This document shows, one piece after another, positions 25,274 to 36,740 of a stretch of DNA of 64,000 bases; within the stretch, counting starts at the first letter, position 1; each line of letters begins with the position of its first letter. The DNA is from Euphorbia lathyris (taxonomy: Eukaryota; Streptophyta; Magnoliopsida; Malpighiales; Euphorbiaceae). The stretch covers positions 2,867,001-2,931,000 of the forward strand of contig NC_088916.1 in assembly GCF_963576675.1 (NCBI RefSeq). Direction: 5' to 3'. Under the pieces are notes generated by a model. The model made no database searches. It was not told the DNA's origin and was given only the letters and a program-made list of their open reading frames with translations. The position numbers and the translations under genes were made by a program.

Positions 25274-25435
25274 TTATACCTTTTGTCATTCAAATTTGAA
25301 GTTAGTTTAAATAAAGGGATTGAACAAATAAAATTATTGAATTTTTATTTTCATTTATACCTTTTGTCATTCAAATTTGAAGTTAGTTTAAATAAAGGGA
25401 TGGAACAAATAAAATTATTGAATTTTTATTTTCAT
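25274..25435. repeat. tandem duplication, two 81-bp units
   Basis: 'ttatacc ttttgtcattcaaa' starts both units, at 25274 and 25355. The two copies differ at about one base (ATTGAAC against ATGGAAC), so the duplication is young. It is non-coding. Confidence 0.85.
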
Positions 25436-25680
25436 TTTAATAAAGTTAATCCGACCCTTTCAGATAGAAAAAATCATTTGGATAGTGACATGATAGTAAT
25501 GTTGAAATCAATTGACTTTTTACGTATGACATTATAGTCATACAAAAATAAAAAAAATTATATTTATTATTTACTTAATTCAACGGTTTGAAATTGTCAT
25601 GCGGCAATAAAAATAGTTTATTTTTTTAATTGTTATGTGTCATACAATTAGCTATCACGTGTCTGTCATATATACATAAT

Positions 25681-25694
25681 AGAATTCTTTTCAA
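25681..25694 (+). repeat. left target-site duplication of the LINE
   Basis: AGAATTCTTTTCAA, matched with one difference by AGAATTCTTTCCAA at 31029-31042. The pair sits exactly at the two edges of the L1-type element. Confidence 0.85.
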
Positions 25695-25695
25695 G

Positions 25696-26846
25696 GTCGT
25701 CCGTATTCAGCAAGCTATATATGAGGAAAGGATCCTCTCGTGTCAACATTCGGTCATCGGCCGACTCTCTCTAGCCAAGGGGGAAAGCCCATGGAAGCAC
25801 TCAGACCTGAAATTGAAGCTTAATCTGATCTGGAAACGGAATATGGACTGGAAGCTAATCTCTCTAGGAAGGGGATTTTACCACATTATAATGCCGAATG
25901 CTCTGTCCCTGCAAGCGGTCTGGGGAGCCGGCGCTCTCTCGCTTAAGCTTGGAATCATGAGGTTCACTCCCTGGACGCCTGGATTCAACCCGGACACTCA
26001 CAAATCCACCACGGCCCAGGTATGGATTCGTCTCTATAACTTGCCTTGGGAATTCTAGGATACCAGAATTATTGCTAGTATTGCTAGAGTTGTTGGTGTT
26101 CCTATTCGTTTTGATAATAACACTGTGAATGGGGAATTTGGCCATTATGCGCGTGTTCTGGTTGATGTGGATTTGGCAAAGGACATTCAGACTAAAATCA
26201 GGGTTGACACGGACCGGAATATGCAATGGGTCTCTCTAGAATATGAAAATCTACCTGTTCTCTGTTCCAATTGTTCCTCTATTGGGCATGTTGCAGCACT
26301 AATAATGCTCAAAGGGCTAAGGCGCCTGTCAGAGATAATGGGAAACGCAGAAACAGATCGGTATCAAGGCAACCACAGTCTCGGGATCCAAGTGCGCCTG
26401 CGGAGGACTGTGCCAGCCCCAATGATACACAAAACTTGCAGCTTGTTTTACATGAATCTGCGGTTACAGATCAGCCAGCTAAATGGGGGGATCAAGATGA
26501 AGAGACGGTCTTCAAGTCTAGTCCTGGAATCTTCAATTTTCAATCAGATATCCCCAGGCCTCTCTCTCACGAAAGTGAATGGCGGTTTCAGATACCAATC
26601 ACTATTAATGCAAATGGGGATATTGACCTAATCCCGTGATCAGACGCAAAGGAGGGGGGTATGGAAATATGTTCAGTAACAAAGGAGGGAGGTATGGAAA
26701 TGGTTCCGTGCTCAGAGGAGATTGTAGACGAATCACCGGGTAAGGAAAAATGGACCACGTTTAAAAAACGGAAAGGAAAGGCACCCCTGTCTCAGGCTAA
26801 CACTCACTCCGGACGTCGGAGTAGGCCACCAACTCGATTCCAATGA
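25696..26846 (+). pseudogene. LINE ORF1 (DUF4283/zinc-knuckle RNA-binding), truncated and broken
   Basis: The frame enters from the truncated 5' edge with VRIQQAIYEERILS and continues through a DUF4283-like block (KPW..., WSGALSLKLG-type region, LPWEF). A TAG at 26056-26058 stops it where the family normally has Trp (LPWEFW). The same frame resumes to a retroviral-type zinc knuckle beginning LCSNCSSIGH at about 26260-26285. There a frameshift removes the last Cys of the knuckle, and the protein continues one frame over (TNNAQRAKAPVRDN...). A TGA at 26637-26639 breaks that frame before it ends at 26846. ORF1 proteins coat LINE RNA; this copy cannot make one. Confidence 0.85.
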
Positions 26847-29800
26847 ATGCTCTATTTTGGAATTGCAGGGGGTTCCACAACCGTAGGACCCAGCGGGCTC
26901 TTAATTTGCTCTGTCAAACTCATCGCCCCCACTTGCTTTGTCTTGCTGAGCCTATGGTCCCTCTGGATCGTATTCCTTGCTACTTTTGGTCTTCTTTGGG
27001 AATGACTCTGGTGGCAACTAATGTGGTGAATTCTCTGTGGATTTTTGCAAAGTCTGATTTGGCTTCCGGAATTTCAGTAATTGCAAATCATGAGCAGCAT
27101 ATCTCGATTGACTTGGTTTGGTCTAATAATAATCTTCTCATTTCATTTGTATATGGTAGCACCTCTATCCTGGGAAGAAGGGAGCTCTGGCAGGAAATGG
27201 GGCACCTTTCCGGCTCTCCGAGATTAATTCTGGGAGATTTTAATGCTATTTTCGGTGCTCATGAAAAGATTGGGGGCCGTTTGTCAAACACTCCATGTTC
27301 GGATTTTAGAAGCTTCATCCATGACTGTAGCCTGATGGAAGTGGAAACTTTGGGCATGCAATTCACATGGACAAATGGTAGACAGGGGGCAGCCAACATT
27401 CAGTGCCGACTTGATAGAGCCTTGGCGCCTGATAGCTTCATCGATCTCTGGGATCAGATTGACTGTATTGCTCACCCGCGGCACTGCTCGGACCACAGCC
27501 CCTTGGTTATTCGATGCTCATCGGGTATCAAAAGGGTTGCCCGGTTTCGCTTCTTATCTACGTGGTTAACTCACCTATCACTTAAGGAGATTGTTGCCAA
27601 CCACTGGGCTTCGGCACATCTATCCCTGCCTCCTACTCAATTGCTTTGTCATAAGTTGAAATCTCTTAGGCCTGTTCTAAGGGCTTGGAATCGAAATGTT
27701 TTCGGTAGAGTGGAGGAGAACATCAAAGCCGTGCAAGCTCGGCTTCAGACCATTCAATCGGATACGACGATTGTGGGGCTTTCTGTGGATTATCAAAACA
27801 GGGAGGCAGCGGCTCTCGCGGATTTGGATATTCAGCTGTTTAGACAGGAATTGCTGCTGAGGGAAAAGAGCAGAGAAACTTGGTTAAACGCTGGTGATCG
27901 TAATTCTGGTTACTTTCACAGAGTTGCAAAAATTAAAAAGGTGCAACAGGGCATCAATGGAATTCTAATTGATGGTGAACCCGTTTTTGAATCTGACAGA
28001 ATAGCCCAACACGTGATTGATTACTACAAGACTCTGTTTACTTGCAGTTCACCTATTACTAATCATGAGCCTATCCACAATGTGATTCCTGCTCTCGTCA
28101 GTGAGCTGGATAATGACGCCTTAATGGCTCATCCGTCGCCTGATGAAATTAAAGCTGCTGTTTTTTCCCTAAACAAGGATAGCGCCCCTGGTCCTGACGG
28201 TTTTGGAGGGATCTTTTATCAGCACTTTTGGTCAATCATCGGGACTGATGTTTGCAATATGGTCTTGCAGTTCTTTGATCACAACTACCTCCAACCGGGG
28301 TTAAACTCAAGTCTTATGGCTCTGCTCCCCAAGCTTGAGGGCGCTAACTGCATCACATAGTTCCGTCCAATTGTCATAAGTAATTTCAGCTATAAAATCA
28401 TATCAAAAATTTTGGCTGACAGACTGGCTCCTGTAGCAGCTAAGATTGTGTCTGAAAATCAATTTGGCTTCATCAAGGGTAGAAGTATTCACCAGTGTAT
28501 AGCGGCTGCTTCCGAAGGAATAAACATGTTGGGTAAGCAATGTTTTGGAGGTAACATGGCTCTCAAAATTGATATCTGCAAAGCCTTTGATACTTTGGAT
28601 TGGAATTTCTTATTGGCTGTTATGGAGGCGTTTGGGTTTTCCCTAAGGTTTCGGGACTGGATTCTCAGTGTTTTATCCTCTTCGCGCATATCTATTCTGA
28701 TAAATGGCTCCGCTTGCGGTTACTTTGGATGTTCTCGGGGTGTGAGACAAGGGGACCCGCTCTCTCCTATTCTTTTTGGCATTGCTGAGGACTTCTTTAG
28801 CAGGTGGATTACCAGACTGGCCGAGATTGGCAGATTTGATCCTATGGTTTATTCCGGAAATCAAGGATTCCCGTCCCATTTACTCTACGCAGATGACATG
28901 ATTATTTTTGGGAAAGCCACAAAGAGAAACATGCGCAACATCAGGGAGCTTTTACAATTCTATGGGGAAATTTCTGGCCAAAAAGTCAGTTGGGATAAGT
29001 CGGCAGTCTACTTTAACAACGCTATGCCCTGTCGTCGCGCCAATCAGTTATCTTCTATTCTGGGAATTAGGAATGCTGGGCTCCCGTTTACATACCTTGG
29101 GGTCCCGTTATTTCAGGGTGCTCCTAAAAGCCGGCATCTTCTTCCTCTGGCGGACCGTTACCTGAACAAATTCAGTTGCTGGAAAGGAACCTCACTCTCT
29201 TTCGCAGGTCGGCTAACTCTTGTTAAATCTGCTCTAGCCGGCGCGCTGATTCACTGCTTTATGATTTATAGATGGCCGATTTCGTTACTCAACAGACTTA
29301 ATCGGGCTACTCGCAATTTTCTCTGGACTGGAAACCGCGAAGGGCGGAAATTGGTGACTGTTCCTTGGAAGACTTGTGGTCGGGCTCTTGCTGCCGGGGG
29401 GCTCGGAATTAAAAATCACAGAATCTCTAATGAAGCTATGTTAGGGAAGCTTTGTTGGGACCTAATTCAGGGGGACTCTTTTGTGATCAGACTTCTGAAA
29501 ACCCGATTCCTTTATAAATCTGGCCAGGCTAAGAATTATTTGACTAATTCAAGTGTTTGGGCATCTTGCAAGGTTTGTTACACAACCCTCCGTTCTAATA
29601 GCCGCTGGTGGATTGGATCTGTCTCTAAGCTTAACTTCTGGACGGACGCTTGGGTAGAGCCAACAGTGGCGAACCAATTGAACATCACAGTAAAACGGCA
29701 GGCCAGCCTATACAGGAATGTCAAGGAATTTCTAGATGGTGATCAATGGATCAATATCGAATTTCTGCCCCTTAACGTCCGTAACAACGTATTGCAGGTC

Positions 29801-30898
29801 AAACGGGGATTTGACGAGATGGATTTCTGTGCCTGGATTCCTTCGGCGAGCGGAGATTACACGGCCAAGGGTTTTTATAACCTTAGGGCCAATACGGCTG
29901 ATAATGTTAACTGGGCCTCTTTTATTTGGCGTGGATGTATTCCACCGAGTAGATCAACGTGCTGCTGGAAACTGCTCCATGGTAAACTGGCGACTCATGA
30001 TATTCTGCAGAAGTTTGGCTTCAACCTGGCTAGCATTTGTGTTCTCTGTAACGGAAGTGTGGAGTCCTCGGACCACCTGTTTGTGACTTGTACTTTTGCG
30101 GCTGCGCTTTGGTGTTTTATCTGCTCAAGATTTGATTTATCAGTTCCCCGCGCGACTACTGTAGCGGATTTTTTCGATGACATAATTCGCTGCCGGGTTC
30201 GGAAAGACGCTGCAAAGGCATGGGCTGTTGCTATTGTGACTTGCCCCTGGCTGATCTGGAAATTCGGTAATAACGCCATCTTCAATGGCGAGCTGCCTTC
30301 AATCCAAAAGGCTATCGCTGCTCTTCGTTTCCATCTGCAGGGTACACAGCCTGTTTCATCTCGCCCGCCTCCGGCTCCCAATATCGTCCAAGTATGGTGG
30401 CTTGCCCCAGGCACTGGCTGGATAAAAGTGAACACGGACGGGTCCTGTTTGGGTTCCCCCGGGGCAGCACGCGCGGGCGGAATTTACAGGAACGGCAGAG
30501 GATTTGTGAAAGGTTGTTTCGCCTTTCCGATTCCTGATAGCTTTGCGTTCATTGCAGAAATTCGGGCTGTGATGTTTGCGGTAGAAATGGCTTGGGAGAA
30601 AGGTTGGCTCAAGCTCTGGATAGAATCAGACTCAAACCTGACTGTGCAATTACGCAAAAATCGATCAAAGTCTGTCCCTTGGACTATAAGACAGCAATGG
30701 TTGAAATGTCTACACTTATGCTCTCAGATGGAACTCATCGTAACTCACATCTACCGCGAGGGCAACAGACCAGCGGACGCATTGGCTCTTTTTGGGGTCA
30801 CGGCCTCAGCTCTTTTTTGGTGGCCCTCCGCTCCTAACTTCTGTCAGGCTTTAGTTTTTGACGATTTATGTAACGTTTCACATTTATGCATTCTTTGA
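26843..30898 (+). pseudogene. LINE ORF2 (endonuclease, reverse transcriptase, RNase H), one nonsense codon
   Basis: 1351 codons in one frame, broken only by a TAG at 28358-28360 (codon 506) in ITxFRPI, where the family has Gln (a CAG-to-TAG change). Domains by residue: AP-type endonuclease 1-230 (NCRG at 7, GDFNAI near 130, SDHSPL near 215); reverse transcriptase from about 440 (SAPGPDGF near 446, FRPI 507, QFGFIKGRS near 540, DICKAFDTLDW near 576, RQGDPLSP near 633, catalytic YADD near 682); zf-RVT about 1026-1092 (CCWKLLHGKL...CVLCN...DHLF...C); RNase H at the C terminus (NTDGS near 1197, AEIRA, ESDS, REGNRPADALA near 1305) with the catalytic acids present. Its ATG overlaps the ORF1 stop (ATGA at 26843-26846). 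It nicks target DNA and copies LINE RNA in place; here inactive unless the stop is read through. Confidence 0.9.
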
Positions 30899-31028
30899 CT
30901 CCTTCTTGTACTATTCTTTCATTTTTTTTAATAATATTTGGGTTTGTTTTGGCTTGCCCTAGGGGGTGCCAACATAGTTGGGATGTCCGAATGCAAGTTT
31001 GAACACGTCCCAGCCTTTCATCAAAAAA

Positions 31029-31042
31029 AGAATTCTTTCCAA
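31029..31042 (+). repeat. right target-site duplication of the LINE
   Basis: AGAATTCTTTCCAA directly after the A-rich tail; one mismatch to the left copy at 25681-25694. Confidence 0.85.
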
Positions 31043-31929
31043 CGTGGTTATCATGTCATTATTCCAGTGATTTTTTCTGTCTGAATTTGTTGGAATAATT
31101 TTATTAATATACAAAAAAATTTAATGATTTTATTAAAAGAAAATGAAATTATATGACCTTTTTAGTGACCTTCAGTGTAATTTGTCTAGAAAATATGATA
31201 TATTTTGTGGATTGCTATACTTCGCCCCTATTTTACTTATTGTCGCCTCCTATTTGACACTTTTGCCCTTTTCATTTTTCATTCAAAAAAGTGAAATTCT
31301 CTCAAATATCAAAAGAATTCAAAAACCCCGAAGAACAACACGAAGAAAAATCATGCATCCAAAACAAGGAAAAGGAAAAATACTTGAACATCTAATTTTC
31401 GTATTTACCAATAATTTCGAATTAAACGAGTTCCGTCTCCGATCCGGAGATGGAACTCGTTGGGCCGAAACGGGTGAACTACCCATTTCTAGCCTAGGAG
31501 AAACTGGGTGGGAGACCCGTTTCTCTCTAGGAGAAACCGATAGTTCACCCGATTCGGCCTAGGCCTAGGACCGAACCGGGTGATCTACCCATTTAGGCCA
31601 TTTTACATTTTTTTTAATTTATAACTGTCGTGGACTCCCATAGGCCAACCCGAGATAGAAAAAAATATTATATCAATTTATTTAAACGTACAATTAATTT
31701 ATTGTTGTTTAATTTTAGGTATTAATTTTTCGGAAACGTAGATTTCATTTAGATAAATTACCGTTTCGAATAGAAAATACTACTATATAATTGCATTCAA
31801 ACGTGTAATTAATTATTTTTTCTTAAGTAATATTTATTTATCTTTCACGAACGTAAATTAATTTATAGATAAATTATTGATTGGAAATAAAAAATACGTA
31901 TTAACGCGTGCAATTAATTTTTATTTGTT

Positions 31930-32215
31930 AATTTATATTTATTTACCTTTTAGAACGTAAATTTAATTATACATAAATTATGTATTGACTGGATAGAAAA
32001 AACGTATAGATAAATTATTGATTGGAAATAAAAAATATGTATTGAAGCGTCCAATTAATTTTTATTTATTAATTTATATTTATTTATCTTTTAGAACGTA
32101 AATTTAATTATAGATAAATTATGTATTGATTGGATAGAAAAAACGTATAGATAAATTATTGATTGGAAATAAAAAATAAGTATTGAAGCGTCCAATTAAT
32201 TTTTAATATTTATTA
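31930..32215. repeat. AT-rich tandem repeat, ~138-bp period
   Basis: 'agaacgtaaatttaattata' and 'ggaaataaaaaatatgtattgaagcgtccaatt'-type blocks recur in order two to three times. The last two units are almost identical, with 'aaaacgtatagataaattattgattgg' in each. Confidence 0.6.
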
Positions 32216-32238
32216 TAATTAAAAAATAAAAAAATAAA

Positions 32239-32366
32239 CCCGTTTTTCTTAAAGGAAAACGGGTGTTGGACCCGTTTTTCCCTAGGGATAACGGGTCCAG
32301 CACCCGTTTTTCCCTAGGGATAACGGGTCCAGCACCCGTTTTTCCCTAGGGAAAACGGATAGCCCA
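32239..32366. repeat. tandem 32-bp units, each self-complementary
   Basis: CCCGTTTTTCCCTAGGGATA followed by ACGGGTCCAGCA repeats with 32-bp spacing from 32271, 32303 and 32335; a diverged first unit starts at 32239. CCCGTT...AACGGG within each unit can form a hairpin. It is internal to the element at 31207-32658. Confidence 0.75.
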
Positions 32367-32689
32367 TACGGTCCGGTCCGTGGACCGGACCGTATGGCCC
32401 ATCCGTTTAGAGCAAATTCAACGGAAAAAAAAATTTCGTTTCAATTTAAATTCGTTAAATTTCAATAGTTTTAGGATCCCTTGCTTACATCGTCTTCGAA
32501 ATCGTCCCTTTCCGGAGTTTTCAAGTCCATTTTTCGCAAATCCACAACTAGCCACGAGATAGAGAGAATATTAAAATTTTCAATAAAAAATGAGAAGGGC
32601 CAAAATGTCAAATAGGAGGCGACAATAACTAAAATAGGGGCGACGTATAGCAAAACCCTATATTTTTTACCCAATTAAATCATCAATAG

Positions 32690-33065
32690 GCCATTGACTT
32701 ATCCAAAATGTTTCTTTTCTTCATGATCTCTTATTTTGTAACATTTACTCCATGACCTATTCAAAGTGTTTAAATTTGTTTTTGCCCGTTGATTGATTAT
32801 TTGATAAAAATTTCTCTATGAACTATCAAAATTGGTGGAAATCTCAAGCAATGTGGATGATAAGTTAATAATTCTGTTAAAATGTTATCCTACCTAACCG
32901 AAACTTGATCCATAAAAATCTAACAAAAATGGTTAACTTATCATCTACATTGATTGATATTTCACCAACTATGATAGGTGAGAGACAAATGTTGCCAAAT
33001 AATATGTTAGAGAGTAAAGACTAACATTTTAGCTAGGTCAAGGACTAATAGTGCTTTACGTTTTT
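32690..33065. repeat. inverted-repeat element related to 6630-7095
   Basis: 'ggccattgacttatccaaaatg' at the left and 'ctagctaggtcaaggact'-type wording at the right are imperfect inverted copies. The interior shares 'gttaacttatcatctacattg' and 'gatatttcaccaact' with the 6.6-kb element. No coding capacity. Confidence 0.45.
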
Positions 33066-33773
33066 TTTTACCATATGAAATTATAAAGTTGGAAGGGAGC
33101 ATTACGCATCCTAATAACCGAATATCTGAATTTTAACTGTAAGTCCGAACGTCTTGTCGTATCTTCCAGGATCAACTTGTAAAACAGAACCAAGGTCAGA
33201 GAGGGGTCAGAGTCCGGTAAATCCGCTCCAATACCTAAGTCAGTAAGTGCTGATGAAGGGTTGAAGAATAAAGATTAATTATGAGAGAGTAATGTTAACG
33301 TATTGAAAAAAAATACCATGAGCCCATGGTATATCCAGCTCTAAGAATGGATATGGCTAGGGCCGTCTTAAACTTTTTGGAACCCCTGTGCTAATTTTTT
33401 TTACCAAACCCTTAATATATAATAGAATTTTGTATTAAGAAAATATAAAAAGAAATGAATGAATGGTAATATTATAAATTTTGAATGGTTGAATATCCAA
33501 ATCACATATACACTCAATATAGTGAAATGGTATAAATAGATCTTATTACATTATATTATTATTTTTTTTTCAATTTAAGCTAATATTTATATTTGACTAA
33601 ACACGTCTTAAATTTTGGGGCCCTTATAATTTTGAGACCCTATGCGGAAGGGTTCCTTGCACACACTCATCTACCTTGGGATATGACCACCTGTATGCCA
33701 ATTAACAAATCAATGTCTCCTTAATCAAAATTTAGGATAACTAATAAGAATAATGTCTCTATTATTGATTAAT

Positions 33774-34480
33774 GGCCTAATACATCACAAACTCTCCCAA
33801 TTTGTCCATAGTAGTAGATTGACTCTCTAAATTTTACAAGTGTCTCACCAATTCATTGAACTTGATTGTTTCGTATCACCAATTTTCTGAACTTGTCCAT
33901 AAAAATAGATTAATTTATTAAACTTTATAATCAAATATAGACAGTTCGTGAAACATTTATAAACAAACAAAACCCTATGATATGCACGGACGGATCTACA
34001 GTTGGGCGTAATAGGGACACTTGTCCCTACTGAATTTTAGAAGAATTTAGACCCCATATATGTTTGCCCTCTTTGATTCCGGCCAAAATCAAAAATTTTA
34101 AAGTTTTTCGTCAAGCACAGTTGCAGAGAGGCAGCTTGAAGATGAAGAGTTATAATTTTATTTTTGTAAGTAAAACTAAACGGAACTACATCGTTTCATT
34201 TTCATTTTAGTAAGTGAAATGTGAAACGATGTAGTTTCTCTTTAAAAGCGCATAAAAACAAAATTTGCCTAGTAGAAATTAAAGATTTCCAAAATATTTG
34301 ATACTACATCTAACTGATATACATTAATAAAAGGATAAAAAAAATCCCAAAATCATTGATTTTAACCTATTTGAGGTTATTTGTTCCAAATAATGTTGAC
34401 GGGATTAATTATAAAATTTTGAAGTTCAGGGGATCAGTTGCATTTTTAGACAACTTAGGAGGCCGGAGATGTGTTAAGCC
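33774..34480. mobile_element. MITE of the 'taatacatcag' family, copy 3, enlarged
   Basis: Starts GGCCTAATACATCAC and ends GATGTGTTAAGCC, inverted. It is about twice the size of copies 1 and 2 because an insertion with 'cacggacggatctacagttgggcg' occupies about 33978-34265. Confidence 0.5.
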
Positions 34481-34484
34481 TAAA

Positions 34485-34740
34485 TTATACTACCATTTTG
34501 TATTTTAAGGATAAATTTGCAAATCCTAACTAATAATAGGGATAAATTTGGATATTAACCCTTAATTAAACTAAGTCCATCATTATATTGTTAAATTCTT
34601 AGGTGTAATATTACTCTATAAATAGGAAGGATGCTTGGAACCCAGAGACACATTTCTGAATCTCGTCACGATCGCGTGGAAGAAATTCATTGTATTCAAA
34701 TTTTGGTGATATCATTGAAACTTTAGGTATTATAATTTAT
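34485..34740 (+). other. duplicated promoter/leader-like module, copy 1 (left part)
   Basis: A TATA box (CTATAAATAGG) at about 34616 is followed by 'acacatttctgaatctcg' and 'tgaaactttaggtattataa'. The same order with about 75% similarity is found at 38095-38375. The continuation of this copy is found after the foldback insertion, at 35830. It looks like a gene promoter and leader, but no protein frame follows. The original gene is not recognised. Confidence 0.45.
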
Positions 34741-34764
34741 TTTACATTTCCATTGTTAATCAAT

Positions 34765-35788
34765 GGTTAATTACAAATCTAGTCTAATTAAGGGATCTTT
34801 TACATATCTAACCTACTTTACTTCCATCTTACCAAATTAGACACTTTCAACCATTTTGGATAAAATTACCATTAGTTCTATTCAATCATCGATCTTCTTC
34901 TTCTTCTTCTTCTTCTTCTTCCGCTTCTTCTTCTTCTTCTTCTTCTTCTTCTTCTTCCGCTTCTTCTTCTTCTTCTTCTTCTTCTTCGTTTCAACTTCTT
35001 CTTCGGTTCATCTTATCATTATCGATTTTTGAGATTATTGACGTATTATGTTCAATTTCCCGTAGAAATGGTATGTTTTTAGCTTATATGCTTGCTTTTC
35101 TCGTTGGTCTTGCCTCTTTCTTCATCTGTAATTGTATGGTTTCAATTTCCTCTATTTTCCACAATTTTTCTCAATTTTCCTCCATTGCTGTCGCATTTGT
35201 GACGGAATTTGCTGCATTTCGTCACACATGCGACAAGAGCTGTTGCATTTTGTCACAAATGCGACAAGAGCAATGCGACAGCTCTTGTCGCATTTGTGAC
35301 GAAATGCGACAGCTCTTGTCGCATGTGTGACGAAATGCAGCAAATTCCGTCACAAATGCGACAGCAATGGAGGAAAATTGAGAAAAATTGTGGAAAATAG
35401 AGGAAATTGAAACGATACAATTACAGATGAAGAAAGAGGCAAGACCAACGAGAAAAGCAAGCGTATAAGCTAAAAACATACAATTTCTACGGGAAATTGA
35501 ACATAATACGTCAATAATCTCAAAAATCGATAATGATTGGTATCAGAAATTGAAGAAGATGAACTGAAGAAGAACCAGAACCAGAACCAGAAGAAGAAGA
35601 AGAAGAAGAAGCGGAAGAAGAAGAAGAAAAAGAAGAAGAAGAAGAATCAGAAGTAGATCGATGATTGAATAGAACTAAGGGTAATTTTGTCCAAAATGAT
35701 TGAAAGTGTCTAATTTGGTAAGATAGAAGCAAAGTGAGTTAGATATGTAAAAAACCCCTCTTAATTGGGCTAGATTTGTAATTAGCCC
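34765..35788. mobile_element. 1-kb near-palindromic foldback element, 10-bp duplication
   Basis: The two halves are inverted copies of each other almost throughout: GGTTAATTACAAATCTAG opens the left arm and CTAGATTTGTAATTAGCCC closes the right, and the match continues to the centre near 35275. GTTAATCAAT flanks it on both sides (34755-34764 and 35789-35798). The arms hold TTC/GAA microsatellites. The centre holds repeated 'ttgtcgcatttgtgacgaaatgcgac' words. A 9-10 bp duplication with long arms is typical of foldback or Mutator-related elements. Apparent open frames on the two strands (35073-35330 and 35222-35479) are mirror images of the same DNA, not genes. Confidence 0.8.
34890..34989. repeat. 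TTC microsatellite
   Basis: An uninterrupted run of TTC with two CGC breaks, in the left arm of the foldback. Its mirror, a GAA run, is at 35586-35645. Confidence 0.9.
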
Positions 35789-35829
35789 GTTAATCAATCA
35801 CATAATATATATATATATATATAATGGAT

Positions 35830-36740
35830 AACTGTAAAATAACTTTAATTCTGAGTTTCTTCTTCTTCTCCGATCGTTTTCTCTCCGTAGACGCTGTCAT
35901 TGGTAAGAGCTTCTTCTCCGATTTCTTTTTTTGAACAAATAGATGAAACAAATACAGAGATATGGTGATCGGACGAACAAGAGATTAATTTCTTGTTTGA
36001 AAAGTGGCAATTCTTTTATTCTATTCTCGTTGAAATCATAAACTTGACATTCTTCTACTATTGATTTTGTAAATCTTGATTTGAATTAAACTTGACATTC
36101 GCAATTATTTGATTGATTTTAGATTAGATAGAGTTTTAGGGATTCTATTATATTACAGTAATGAAGATTGAAGAACTAATATTAGCATAAGATTGACTTC
36201 TGTTCCATGATGCAGTTTTAGGCGTACATAGAATCTGATCTTGGAACTTTTTTCAGAACGGCTATGGCGCTAGGTCTGATAATTTCTTGTTTGAGAAGTC
36301 TCAATTCTTTTATTTCAGTATTGTCATTGAAATCATAAGCTTCAGATTCTTTTACTATTGATTTTGTAAATTTTGATTTGAATTCAGTTTTAGGGATTCT
36401 ATTCTATTATAGTAATGGAGATTCAAAAACTTATTATTTGGAAAAGAACTTATGTATATGCGTCAAAATGTTGGAACTTTTTGCAGAAAGGTAATGGATC
36501 TAAGGTCCGATTCTCTATAGTTTTAAGTGAAAATTCAAGAGTCAACCACATCGCGATTCGCGTAGAACAAGAGATTAATTTCTTGTTTGAAAAATCGCAA
36601 TTCTTTTATTCTGTTTTCATTGAAATCATAAACTTGTTGATTTTGTCAATTTTGATTTGAATTCAAAAATTGGAGAGGTGATTTTGGAATTGGATTGGAT
36701 TAAGTTTTAGGGGATTTTATAATTAGAGTAATGGAGATTC
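35830..36740 (+). other. duplicated leader-like module, copy 1 (right part) and repeat units
   Basis: It begins 'aactttaattctgagtttcttc', then 'ttttctctccgtagacgctgtcattg/gtaag', which looks like a leader exon ending at a splice donor. Downstream, a ~200-250 bp unit containing 'gagattaatttcttgtttgaaaa', 'ttgaaatcataaactt', 'attgattttgtaaattttga' and 'tttagggattctattctatta' recurs at about 35960, 36270 and 36560, and again at 38800 and 39230. The unit looks intronic. No protein frame survives. Confidence 0.5.

Larger units (their letters stand above)
25695..31028 (+). mobile_element. L1-type LINE retrotransposon, 5'-truncated
   Basis: A 5334-bp element bounded by a 14-bp target duplication and ending in a short A-rich tail (TCAAAAAAA). 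It carries a broken ORF1 and an almost intact ORF2 with endonuclease, reverse transcriptase, zinc-knuckle and RNase H parts. The 5' edge starts inside ORF1, as expected when reverse transcription stops early. GC content and codon use are clearly higher than in the AT-rich surround. It lies 2 kb downstream of the BRO1 gene in the same orientation. Confidence 0.9.
31207..32658. mobile_element. long-TIR DNA element with 8-bp duplication
   Basis: A 1452-bp element whose ends are inverted repeats of about 90 bp (left 'gctatacttcgcccctatttta', right its reverse complement with few changes). A perfect 8-bp TATATTTT flanks it at 31199-31206 and 32659-32666. The interior has three parts: palindromic GC-rich words around 31430-31600, AT-rich tandem units (31700-32215), and 32-bp GC-rich units (32239-32360). 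The plus-strand open frame across 31143-31562 starts outside the element and is low-complexity, so I do not call a gene. An 8-bp duplication suggests hAT or a related cut-and-paste transposase. Confidence 0.7.

Noticed and set aside
28412..30898. A separate 828-residue protein
   Set aside because: It has no ATG (first codon TTG) and is the same frame as 26843-28360; it is the second half of the LINE ORF2 after one nonsense codon.
31143..31562. A 139-residue gene
   Set aside because: It begins outside and ends inside the TIR element at 31207-32658, and its sequence is made of the element's repeats.
35073..35479. Two membrane-like small genes on opposite strands
   Set aside because: They are mirror images produced by the palindromic element; codon use and domains give no support.
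34890..35645. A CRISPR-like or phage-like regular array
   Set aside because: The regularity is a TTC/GAA microsatellite and a palindrome in a plant transposon, with no spacers.
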